Part shown: in pieces, positions 12,317 through 21,874 of the stretch
Layout of the letters: every line of letters begins with the position of its first letter
Numbering within the stretch: the stretch's first letter is position 1
Source: Artemisia argyi
Taxonomy: Eukaryota; Streptophyta; Magnoliopsida; Asterales; Asteraceae
Assembly: GCA_030686995.1 (NCBI GenBank)
Contig: CM060696.1
Span: 117,477,449-117,541,448 of the forward strand
Length of the DNA stretch: 64,000 nucleotides
Reading direction: 5' to 3'
Position numbers and translations under genes: made by a program
Notes under the pieces: model-generated
Told to the model about the DNA's origin: nothing
The model's input: only the letters and a program-made list of their open reading frames with translations
Databases searched by the model: none

Positions 12317-12684
12317 TGTTGACATAAATAATGTGTGAAAACATTATTTATATCTTTCGATATCTCTATATTTTGACGATCACAAAATGTAAAATCGTTA
12401 ATCGTATAACTACTACGTAAACAAATATTAAGCTAGTTTATATCATTATATCCAACTTAATCACTTAAGGTATGGATAAACAAGTGCTTAATACATCTCA
12501 TGATCAAAGGGGTATTGAATTAACTAACACAAAGTTTATTTAATTATATAAACATATTATATATTTTTTGAAAAACACTTTTGGTAATAAAGAAAAATGT
12601 TTTATTCATACTAAATATATGAATTCAAATTTTTAACCAAAATCAGTTAGTTTTTCACCAAATAAACTTTCCCCACTAAAAGAC

Positions 12685-12814
12685 AAAGATTCTGGCCGTT
12701 TGAGCTGGGCGGCCCCCTTAATTATAAGGGGCGGTCCCCTTAAAATTAAGGGGACCGGCCTTGATTTAAGGGGACCGGCCACGCTCCTCTGTCAGAATCT
12801 TTTGCCTATAAATA
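12685..12814 (+). promoter_or_regulatory. E3 LTR promoter: palindrome block and TATA box
   Basis: Three tandem arms of the type GGTCCCCTTAA / TTAAGGGGACCGGCC lie at 12708-12780. An outer inverted repeat AAAGATTCTG / CAGAATCTTT (12685-12694, 12793-12802) closes the block, and tataaata follows at 12807-12814. The identical arrangement is in the 3' LTR (about 35853-35982). Conserved palindromes upstream of the TATA box are a known Sirevirus trait. The same palindrome recurs inside the element at 31415-31488 and 34197-34228. Confidence 0.7.
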
Positions 12815-13129
12815 CCACCTTAAACCTTGATTTTTGCCTCACCTTTTGCACGAAATTTTCAGATCTATAACTCTCTAAAGATCCTCTAAAACCCTTTGAT
12901 CATTTGTATATTAATCCTTGTTTCAAGTGATTCAATCCCTCATCATCCATTCTCATCCAAAGTGCAAAAGAAGAACACTCTTTCTACAACCAAGTTCAAG
13001 AAGTGTTGAAGAGTAGTTGTGCATAGTGTATATATACATTCATTTGTGAATATTGTGTTGTACTTGTTATATATTGTTTAGAAGATATAGAAGTTGTGTA
13101 GGAAGTAGAAGTTGATTAGTAGTGAAGTA

Positions 13130-13250
13130 GGTTAGTTGTGAAGATTGGTGTGAAGTAGAAGATCGGTGTGAAGTAGAAGATTGGTGTGTAGAAGATAGGT
13201 GTGAAGAAGATTGGTGTGTAGTATATTGGTGTGAAGAAGTTGTGTAGAAG
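13130..13250 (+). repeat. Degenerate minisatellite in E3 R/U5
   Basis: About five to six imperfect copies of an 18-bp unit, gaagattggtgtgaagta, with variants gaagatcggtgtgaagta and gaagataggtgtgaagaa. The copy in the other LTR (about 36298-36418) is almost identical. Confidence 0.75.
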
Positions 13251-13630
13251 TAGTGATCAAGTTGTGAAGTTATTGTGGTGTGTAAATTGGTGTGTAAGGT
13301 TTTCTCCGCCAAAAGGGAGTTTGTTGACATAGTGAAGAAAACTCTCGAGTAGGTGACTCGGGGAGTGGAGTAGGAACAAGGAAGGTGTCCTTGTAGCCGA
13401 ACCACTATAAATCCTTGTGTTGTGGTTTGATCTTTCCAACTCTTCTCATTACTCATTTATTTATCTTTACTATATTAGCTTTGTTAGTTAGTTACCATAC
13501 AATTGTTCATATAGTGCAAGTATTGAGTTCACATAAACTAGAATCGAAGTTTTTAAAACAAACTTGTGTTTATAAATTTAAAAGAACGTAAAACTATTCA
13601 ACCCCCCCCCCCCTTCTAGTTTTCCACAAT

Positions 13631-13644
13631 TGGTATCAGGAGCC
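13631..13644 (+). other. E3 primer binding site (initiator Met tRNA type)
   Basis: TGGTATCAGGAGCC starts three bases after the LTR end, a typical Copia primer site complementary to the 3' end of initiator tRNA-Met. Confidence 0.85.
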
Positions 13645-13696
13645 ACGTCTAGCAAGATTTTTAGAATATATTGTATTTTAAAACTTGTAACGATCT

Positions 13697-15250
13697 ATGA
13701 AATCTGAAAAATATTTAGAAGGGCAATCTATGCAAAGACCACCACTATTTGAAAGTGATGGATTTTTATATTGGAAAAATCGATTCGAAACTTATGTGAA
13801 ATCAAAAGATCTAGATCTTTGGCATGTTATTACCAATGGTGATTTTTTACCTATTCAAAATAACCCCGAAACTAAGAAAGATGAAATCGTACCTTTTGAA
13901 AAACAAAATGATGATTTAAAAAGAAAACTTGCTAAAAATAATGAAGCAAAAATGGTTATTTACAATGCGCTACCACGTAAAGAGTACGAAAGGATCTTTA
14001 TGTGTGAAACCGCAAAAGAAATTTGGAACTCTTTATTAATAACCCACCAAGGTAATAATCAAGTCAAAGATAACAAAATAGATCTACTTGTTCAACAGTA
14101 TGAGCAATTCACGATTCCGGAAGAGGAATCAATTGATAATGCTTTTACTAGATTTAACACTATAATCACAAGTTTAAAAGCACTTGATGAGAATTTCTCT
14201 AGTAAGAATTTTGTTAGGAAGTTTCTTAGAGCTCTTCACCCAAAATGGCGAGCTAAAGTGACGGCTATTGAAGAATCAAAGAATTTGTCAACGCTACAAC
14301 TTGATGAATTAATTGGTAATTTAAAAGTTTACGAAGCAATAATAAAGAAGGACTCCGAATTGGTTAAAGGGAAACGAGAGCAAAGCAAGTCAATCGCCCT
14401 GAAAGCTAGAAAGGAATCCAACAACGAAGATAGCTCATCTTCCGAAAGCGAAGACGAAGAATATGCCATGGCCGTAAGAGATTTCAAGAAATTCTTCAAA
14501 AGGCGAGGAAGATTCGTTAGACAACCACACGATGAAAGAAGAACATCTCAAAAGAATAATGATGACAAGTATAGCAAGAATGAGAGAAAATGTTTCAAGT
14601 GTGGTGATCCGAATCACCTTATTGGAAAATGTCCAATGATGACAAGAGATCAAAATCAAAGAGCATTTGTTGGAGGTGCTTGGAGTGTTAGCGATGAAGA
14701 TGAGAAAGAAACAACAAAGGAAGAAAAGTGTCTTATGGCTAAAACATCAAGTGAGGTACGTTCCGAAACTGAATATTTTAGTGATGAAAATCTATCATTA
14801 GATGAAAAAGATTTAGATAGTGAATACAATAGATTATGCAAACTAGGACAACAAGTTATGGCTAAAAACAAGTCACTAAAATACATAAACAACCAATTAG
14901 AAAATGAAGTACTTGAACTAAAAATTAAAATACATCAACTTGAAAAAGGTAAAGAAACTTTTGAAGAATGTAAATCATGTCAAGAGCTTAGAAGTGAAAA
15001 CAACAAACTTAAGGAAGAAATTTGCAAACTTGATAAATTTGAAAATAGTAGTAACTCACTTAGTAAAATTATAAGTATTCAAAGAATATCCAGAGATAAA
15101 ACTGGTCTAGGTTTTAACTCAACCGAAGCATCAACAAGTGAAGTTAAAAATGTTAAATTTGAAAGCGAACTCAAGGAACTAAAACCTTTAAAATCTAATC
15201 CTAAGTATATTATAACAACCGTTAAATCTCAAACGTATATTAAATTATAA
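13697..15250 (+). pseudogene. gag: E3 Copia gag, interrupted by E4
   Basis: A 517-aa open frame from ATG 13697. An N-terminal Copia-type gag domain (UBN2/gag-polypeptide-like, roughly residues 15-210) includes tryptophan-rich segments and a conserved [12 protein letters not shown] phrase. A serine/acidic stretch, a basic arginine-rich segment and one CCHC zinc knuckle ([14 protein letters not shown], 14591-14632) follow. A long Glu/Lys coiled-coil-like part (about residues 370-460) comes last. The frame ends at TAA 15248-15250, about 90 bp before E4 enters at 15339. The proline-rich gag C-terminus resumes beyond E4 at 30291-30620, so the gene was longer. The protein should form virus-like particles and bind element RNA. 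In E3 it stands alone, without pol in the same frame. Confidence 0.85.
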
Positions 15251-15338
15251 CCTAAGTATTTAAACGATCAATACTTGAACATTTTGCAACAAAATAAATC
15301 TACAAGACTTATAACATCAAAAACTAAAAACCTATACA

Positions 15339-17049
15339 TGTAAGAATTATGTGACACGTTTAAATGGTTTTGGGCCGAATGTCTTGTGATTTGAGAACAT
15401 GAACCTAAGAAAACCCAAGCCCAAAATAGCTAAGTATGGAATGATTATATTGCACCCATAATTCACGGTATTCTTGATCTCCCATATCATTCTACACGTT
15501 TCTCTCCTATCCCCATTTATACCATATATCACACTCCAAACAAACCCTAAAATCTCTCACTCAAAACTCACGGCTGCTGCTCTCCTTTCTCCTTCAAATC
15601 TGAATCGAAAACAAAGCTGCAAGGGGTGTTTGTGATCGTGGTTGGTGTAGCTTGGACGTGGGATTATTTCTGGTTCGAATAGGGTTGGAATTCGTGGGGT
15701 TTTAAGCTATACGAAGGTGGTTCTTAGTGGTGATTTCGGCTGGTCATTCTTGGTGGTCGAACCTTGTTTCTTCTTTTTGGTTTATCACACATCAAGTAAC
15801 AATCTCTTCCTTGTTCGATTCATCCTCTCTTGTATGATTCGATTCTTGATTTGCTTGGTCTTGTTATATGAATCGTATGAAATCATAAAAAGTGTTTCAC
15901 GTAAAATCATAAGTCTCTACATGAAATAACAACTGGTAATCTAAACTAATCGATCTATAAATATTGTTTTGTTGTCTTCTGTTTGTTCTCATATATACAC
16001 GTACATATGTTCACAAATAAACTACATAGAACAGATTGTTTACCTGCATGTTTTTCACTAAATGAAACTCTCATGAAATATTTATCGCATGAAACGACTA
16101 AACGCATATGTCGACTTGAGGTTAAAAGGGCTATTCGAACCTGTTTACATATACGTATGATAAAATATATTTGACCTTGCATGTCCTAGTGATTACCTTG
16201 ATGTGTTTTTTTTAAATCAAAAATAATAAAAAGAGAAGGGGGATACCTGGTGGTTTTTGCTTCGAAACAAAAAGGAAACATGGGGTCGAATGGCCTTGTT
16301 CTTCTTTATTGGTCATGCGTAAAATACTAAAATATAAAAGAGGGTATCACATATTTGTTTTACTTTCAAAATATAAAAGGTATCGTATGTATATGGATGA
16401 ATTATAAACAAGTCTTACATCATTTTATAAAAATCTTGGGCCGTCGCGGCATAAATATTAAAATCGTTGGTACGTTAATAAAGTACATAAAATTATAAAT
16501 GACGGGGTCCAAAATTATTATCTTAATAATAATTTATTAAAATAAACTTTAAAATAATTTTATTTGACATTTTAATATTTAATCTTTGATAATTTATATT
16601 TTGACCCTAAACTTTCTTAATTGTCGTACTTAACCCTAACCTACTATGTTGGTCATTTTAAACCTTATATATTATTTAATCGTTAATAATAACATTAAAG
16701 TATTAAAGTTAGTAAATATGGGAAGTTACTTAAATGGATAGTATACTAAAATAAGTAACTTGATTCTATGAACATAAAATAATACCTTATCATATTCGTG
16801 TAGATCGGGTGAAGCGGGAGTAGTTGCCATATTCGCTTGCTTTCTGTGGTTGTTTATTTGCTTTGTTTAAGGTACAGATATTCTTCCCTTTTCAGCAGGG
16901 ACTTCTCATGACTCTCTTGATCTTTGACACTGCTATGATTCCCTTTTGATATGTCATTGCTATGATCCCTTTATTATGATCTTCTGATATGAGCTTTGAT
17001 ATGCTTCGTTTGATATGATTCATTTGATATGATTCTATGATTTTATATC
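15339..17049 (+). repeat. E4 5' LTR, left segment
   Basis: Starts TGTAAGAATT. Only the part from 16386 on has a partner in the right LTR (28619 on), so 15339-16385 is assigned to the LTR by its terminus and continuity. It contains a weak TATA candidate (tttatacc, about 15517). Towards the E2p insertion the phrase tgatatgattc is repeated many times (about 16935-17040). Short open frames at 15717-16182 have no recognisable product. TSD ATATC of E2p is 17045-17049. Confidence 0.8.
16935..17040 (+). repeat. TGATATGAT-type short repeats in E4 LTR
   Basis: Irregular repeats built on tgatatgattc and ctatgatccctt. The right LTR (about 29170-29300) has an extra copy, so the tract expands and contracts. 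More copies follow after E2p (about 23245-23310). Confidence 0.6.
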
Positions 17050-17276
17050 TGATGAGGCGAAAAATGATCCGTTTTTAGGGGGTCATTTAAGCCCGAATCC
17101 GACTTTATTTGATCAAATATTGCCCTAAATCGTTCCTTTTGTGATTTTAGGTACTTGGAGAGTGAATTCTGGAAAAGAAGCCATTTTGGACGTTTTTGGA
17201 GCATAAAAGTGAAGAAAACGGCAAAGTCTCAATTTTCTATGCTGGAACAGTATATGAAGGCGTCAAGAGTTGTTCT

Positions 17277-17435
17277 TGACGGCGTCAAAACCCCAAGAAT
17301 AAAATACCGTAGTTGATGACGGCGTCACACATGACGTCAGAAGTAGATCAAGGCCATCCGAGGAAGTATTTGGCGGCGAGATGACGGCGTTACACCCTTG
17401 CTCTTGACGCCGTCACCCTTGTTTTCCTATATATA
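17277..17435 (+). promoter_or_regulatory. E2p promoter: TGACGGCGTCA array and TATA box
   Basis: TGACGGCGTCA at 17277-17287 and 17317-17327, a perfect TGACGTCA at 17332-17339, TGACGGCGTTA at 17382-17392 and TGACGCCGTCA at 17405-17415, followed 12 bp later by tatatata (17428-17435). TGACG is the core bound by plant TGA-class bZIP factors (as-1/ocs-type elements). Tight clustering at a TATA box suggests a bZIP-responsive promoter; the factor is inferred, not shown. Confidence 0.6.
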
Positions 17436-18282
17436 GTTTTCTAGTTTTTCACATTAAAAGGGAGAAGTTTTGGTGAAACCCTAAAGACGAATTTGGTGCA
17501 ACTTTTACAGGTTTTTCAAGGGTTCCAAACCCTTGATACCTTGCATTGTAATTGAGATAAGTGTTCTTCTAATTCAATCAATATGTCTATGTGTTGGTTG
17601 TCTATATCTTGTTCTTGTCTCAATTCCATTATGCTAGGCTAGATCTCCTTTGTGTTTGCTTAGATCTAATGGAAACTAGATATTGATTATGTGTTGATTA
17701 CTTGTTTATTCTTGTCTTGGATGAATGATTTTATATGTTAGGCTTAAGAAAACTGGCAGATCTCCAAATGGTAACATGCTTGAACGTCTTAAGAAACATG
17801 AACCGAGGCGTACTAGGTCTTTATTGGTTGTATTTAATGCATGAGCCACTGTTTACAATCCCTATAGTTGTGCTGGGTCATGGTGTAGGAGGAGATAAGA
17901 GCTCATAGAATTGGGGAGTTATGTATGCCACCCCATGAATGGTATTAAGGAATACAATCCGTCATCCATACAATTATAACAAGTAATTAACGTGTAAAAG
18001 ATATCTAGGGAGTAGTGAAATCTAAGTAAACACATTTTCTCCAATTACTGCTCTCAACCTTAGTATAATTAGTTTATTTTCATTTTTAGTATTTTATTTT
18101 GATTGCATCTTAGTTTTGGGTTAGTTGAATAACAACTAATTCCGCCCACTCTTTCAAAACCCCGAGATTTTACTTGCTTTCATAAAAATATAAAAATACA
18201 AAAATAATCATCCCTCACCTTTAGAACTAGTAATTTAGGCTTTCTAATCCTAGCGACACTATTCCTAAGCTGAACGATCAAT

Positions 18283-18319
18283 CCCCCGGTACTTGTCACT
18301 ATACTATACTACAACGATC
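18283..18319 (+). other. U5 segment complementary to the 5' half of tRNA-Asp
   Basis: The reverse complement reads gatcgttgtagtatag, then a 5-base duplication (tatag), then tgacaagtacc. Plant tRNA-Asp(GUC), as I remember it, begins GTCGTTGTAGTATAGTGGTAAGT, so about 14 bases match exactly and most of the next 11 match after the duplication. It lies about 85 nt upstream of the primer site, which pairs with the 3' end of the same tRNA. Equivalent segments are in the other E2 LTRs (about 23111-23147, 42701-42733, 11385-11417). Confidence 0.65.
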
Positions 18320-18403
18320 AGGTACACTGCCTGATGGGGGCTGTAAGCTTCTCGAGATCCCTCGAGAGGTAAAGCCTGTTGCGATTCCCACGCATCAAGT
18401 TTT

Positions 18404-18421
18404 TGGCGCCGCTGCCGGGGA
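18404..18421 (+). other. E2p primer binding site (tRNA-Asp type)
   Basis: TGGCGCCGCTGCCGGGGA, six bases after the LTR end; one mismatch to the expected complement of plant tRNA-Asp. Confidence 0.88.
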
Positions 18422-18557
18422 ATAGTTATTGTCTAGGTTAGAATTTCTTTTTATTAGGTCTACTTGCTAGATTCCTTTCTAGTAAGATTTTATTTTTATT
18501 TTTAGGTTTTCTTTAGTCTATCTCATTTCTTTGTGTCTTTGTTCGTAAACCATTTCG

Positions 18558-19415
18558 ATGGATAACAGTAACATTGATCGTTCGATTCCTGTTATTCGTG
18601 TTTTTCGTCGTAGGATTTTCCAAATGCCCGCCCCACTTCCTTTAGCAGAAAATGAGAACCCACCTAACCTCTCACCCAACCACCACTTTGACAATAATTC
18701 CGAGTTAGAAGAGTCTGATCATGATGATGACCATAGGGCTAGTCCTTTTTACTATTCAGACTCCGATGAGGATCTTGATGATGGTGACGTGATTAATGAG
18801 AATAGAATGGAAGAGGAAATAAACCCTCTTAGGTATGTTGACCCTAGAACTAGGATTGAGTGTGATAGTTCATTTAACACGCAATTCCCTTGTAAGATTG
18901 GATTTAAGAGCTTTAACGCCTATCTCAACTCATCTCTTCCAATGAACATAATCTCACGTAATGAATACAATAAAATCATGGTAGATGAGTTAGAATACAA
19001 AGGAGAAAACATTGTGGCTAGGGCAATACCATTGCATGTGTTTGTAGGAAGTTTGGTTTATCTTGTTGAGTTCATGGTTATGGAGAATCTAGGAGAATTT
19101 ATTGATGATAAATTGACCCAAGTTGTGTTTGGAAGACCTTTCAAACGGTTGACCAACCTCGATGAAAAACTCATAGAAGGGTTAATTACATTCTCGGATG
19201 GGGATGAAGAATTTGTCTATCAAATGCCCCGCACACACCCTAGGTTCAAGGATTTCTCCATGGAAAAGTGTAGTAGGTATCCGCCTATGGAAATGCTAAG
19301 TGAGAATGATAAGAGAAAAGGACTTAAGTACACGCATGAAAAGAATAAAAGATACTATCGCGGGTGCTTAGAGTTAGGAGACGAGTATAAGAAAGATGAG
19401 GCGACTATTAGATGA
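18558..19415 (+). CDS. E2p 285-aa protein with one retropepsin-like domain lacking the catalytic motif
   Basis: An uninterrupted 285-aa frame from ATG 18558, about 135 bp after the primer site, where gag begins in E2m. Residues 1-45 are basic then proline-rich. Residues 48-88 are strongly acidic (Asp/Glu runs). Residues about 109-223 align by eye with the second retropepsin-like domain of the E2m ORF: a SLPMNIISRNEY phrase where Athila proteases have an Asp-Leu-Gly-Ala motif, then VVFGRPF corresponding to the LILGRPF flap-side motif. The catalytic Asp is absent. The tail is basic and Tyr-rich (about 230-285). I infer a protease-derived, probably non-catalytic protein; its role is unknown. The intact frame amid decayed neighbours may mean youth or selection. 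Confidence 0.7.
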   Translation: MDNSNIDRSIPVIRVFRRRIFQMPAPLPLAENENPPNLSPNHHFDNNSELEESDHDDDHRASPFYYSDSDEDLDDGDVINENRMEEEINPLRYVDPRTRIECDSSFNTQFPCKIGFKSFNAYLNSSLPMNIISRNEYNKIMVDELEYKGENIVARAIPLHVFVGSLVYLVEFMVMENLGEFIDDKLTQVVFGRPFKRLTNLDEKLIEGLITFSDGDEEFVYQMPRTHPRFKDFSMEKCSRYPPMEMLSENDKRKGLKYTHEKNKRYYRGCLELGDEYKKDEATIR

Positions 19416-21874
19416 CTCACACTTGGTTATGTGAGCATAAGCGATACACGTTAACCCATGACCTTGAGTCTAGCTACAAGACTCGTAAATAAAGAAAAGC
19501 GCTTCTTGGGAGGCAACCCATGTTTTGTGTGATTTTATTTGTTTGATTGTTATTTGCTTCCGTATGCATGTTTTATTTTTATTGTTGGTTGATCATGTTT
19601 CTAAATTAAAATGTGGAAATACTTTACTATGTTGTTTGGCCTAGTCTTAACTCCAACCTAAAAGTATTTTTGCAAAAGATAAGTGTAAGGGGAAACCCCA
19701 AATATGGTTTTAAGAAACAAACCGATCATGATTCTCCACAATATTAAATGAACATGTATATTCGTATTTGTTAGAGTCAAATGCTTGTATTGAGTCATAA
19801 TGAAGTTTTGCAGGATTTTCCAGGAAGTAGGAACAAGTTTTTCCAGAAATTTTCCGGAAACTTAACATAAGAATTTCTGCAGGTCCATTCTGACGGCGTC
19901 AGAGGATTACTCTTGACGGCGTCAGGAGTTAAAATCTGGAAATTTTACCGGTTTTGTTTTTCTAACGGAGTCTTATGGTTTTTGTGAATTATTAAGTTTT
20001 ATAATCTCCAGGAAATCTGCAAATTTCATTCCACAAGCATTATATCTTACTTTGTTTTCTAGGATTTAGTAACTTATATAGGATGCCGCCGATTTTACGC
20101 GAGGTTGTCTTGTCTATTTTTGTCAGGATTTACAGGTTATGTTCGACAAGGAGATGATTTATATTCTGGAAGGGAAGCTTTGATTGTTTCATTTTCTTGG
20201 AGGAAGATCTAACCTGGCCACCTATAATCCATACCAAGCGAATCAGGGGAGTATTTGATTTCATTCTCTTTACTTTTTCACTTTTACATTCTTTACTTGA
20301 ACATTGGGGACAATGTTCATCTTAAGTGTAAGGGGAGGGTAAAAAGATGATACCTTACATATACACTTTCGCTTGAGTTTGGTTTGTTAGATAGTAGATG
20401 TGTAATAAAACTATGAGAAATACTTGTTAGTGCAATTTTAGCGCCAAATTTAAAATTTTTTACAACATTTAGGAGTGAAACTTTAGCCATAGCAAGCGTC
20501 TCATGGATAGGAGATTGTATGACTAGCACATAACCGTATATTCAGAAAAATTTTCCACCCAAAATTGTGAGGTTCGCCTTTAGATTTGATAGGAAAAGCA
20601 TTTACTATTAGTGCTTATGAGTGTACCGGTAGCATTTAGATTCTAGAACTTGCGTTAGTGATGCATCCCGGGACCGCTAGTGAGACTACATTCGTGTGGT
20701 AGGATTTACTACATGATAAGAGGCATTAGGATCACCCTTGTGTTAAACCTGTATCATAATTACTTGACCATTTAAGTCATATTACTTGGCTAGTTAAGTC
20801 AACTAATTTTTCCCACACCCTTAGCGTTGTACTCATTTTTAGTACACGATACCCCTAGTACACCCCTCCGAGCCTATCTTTTCGTTTCTAACTTTAAGCA
20901 TTTTACTTAAAGGAAGAATTTGTTACACCCCACTTAAATGTACACCCAAATCGCCTTAGCCTTCCGTGTATGCGCTCATTTTTAGTGCATTATTGTTATT
21001 TGTTAAACCCTAAGTTAACTTTCTAATTGATTACATGGTTGCTAAGTCAAGTAATATCCTTGTACATATTGTTTTGGGACGATTGGGACTCATGGGTAAG
21101 TACTTATTTTATGGAGTAATGGGGAAGAACATCATTTATTACCCCCATATATACGTTAATCTTAAAAGTGCTCCAAGTGTTTTGATTTTCTTAATTCGAG
21201 TCATTAGATTAGTTTAATGTAAAGTATGTAAAGATTCAAGTGTAAGGGGAACTCTCATCCCCTATGATGTATTATTTTGGATGGTAGGGTAAGAGTGTAT
21301 GCAAAAAAAAAAAAAAAAAAAAGCATACGGACTACCATCCCGTTTTTATTCTATGTTTATTTTATGTTTTTGTTATTTTTCATTTATTAGCTTAAGTCGA
21401 GTCTAGTCTTGGCTTAGCAACGCCATATTGCACATGTAATTAACCAAGATTGTTAACTCGCCACCAGTAAAACTTCCTTTATCCAACAAAACCGTGTAAT
21501 TCATATCCCTATACCTAACGTTACAACCCTTTAAAAGACATCTTTGATAGTTTATCCTTGGTGCTTACGCCATGTGGTGGAGGTTTGATCCTTTCCCAAG
21601 CCTATGGTAATCTATTTTGCTATGACAGGTAGTGAGAGATATATTCCATTTCCATAATGTTATATTACTTTATTACACCCGAGAGATGTGAGTATCTAAA
21701 CACTATTTGTGAGGTGCTTGTGTATGACCTCCGTGCTTGTCTATTGGTCTTTAGTGGAACGATTATTTGTTGTAATTACTTTTATATTAGTGTTAAATGA
21801 CCCCTAACTTGTATTTTGAGTAGAATAAAAGCGCATTTGCTTGAGGACAAGCAAATCTCAAGTGTAAGGGTATA
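19416..21874 (+). other. E2p 3' untranslated region
   Basis: About 2.46 kb without a credible gene. It parallels 37207-39668 of E2m (reverse strand) along its length. Contents: a conserved phrase gcgcttcttgggaggcaaccc after the ORF, two TGACGGCGTCA palindromes 23 bp apart (19891-19901, 19914-19924), the phrase ttgaacattggggacaatgttcat common before Gypsy 3' ends (about 20298-20322), a poly-A run (about 21303-21322), and a purine-rich tract aagtgtaagggtata (about 21860-21874) that should prime plus-strand synthesis. Confidence 0.7.

Larger units (their letters stand above)
12317..13628 (+). repeat. E3 5' LTR
   Basis: U3 holds a palindrome block (12708-12780) bracketed by a 10-bp inverted repeat (12685-12694 and 12793-12802), then a TATA box (12807-12814). 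The R/U5 part contains a degenerate minisatellite based on gaagattggtgtgaagta (about 13130-13250). A C run lies just before the ttctagttttccaca terminus. The long antisense open frame over the minisatellite (13067-13456) is low-complexity and not a gene. Confidence 0.93.
17050..18397 (+). repeat. E2p 5' LTR
   Basis: TGATGAGGCG...CACGCATCA. Order of signals: TGACG/CGTCA palindrome array (17277-17415), TATA box (17428-17435), a conserved untranslated stretch, then the tRNA-Asp-complementary segment (18283-18319) and a short ctcgagatccctcgag inverted repeat (about 18351-18366) before the terminus. Confidence 0.95.

Noticed and set aside
12708..12780. E3 palindromes as transcription terminators
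   Set aside because: They lie upstream of the TATA box in U3 and lack a following T run; rho-independent terminators do not apply in a plant nuclear element.
13067..13456. 129-aa antisense frame (also at 36235-36624)
   Set aside because: Low-complexity Ser/Thr/His/Gln translation of the LTR minisatellite, present in both LTRs and antisense to transcription.
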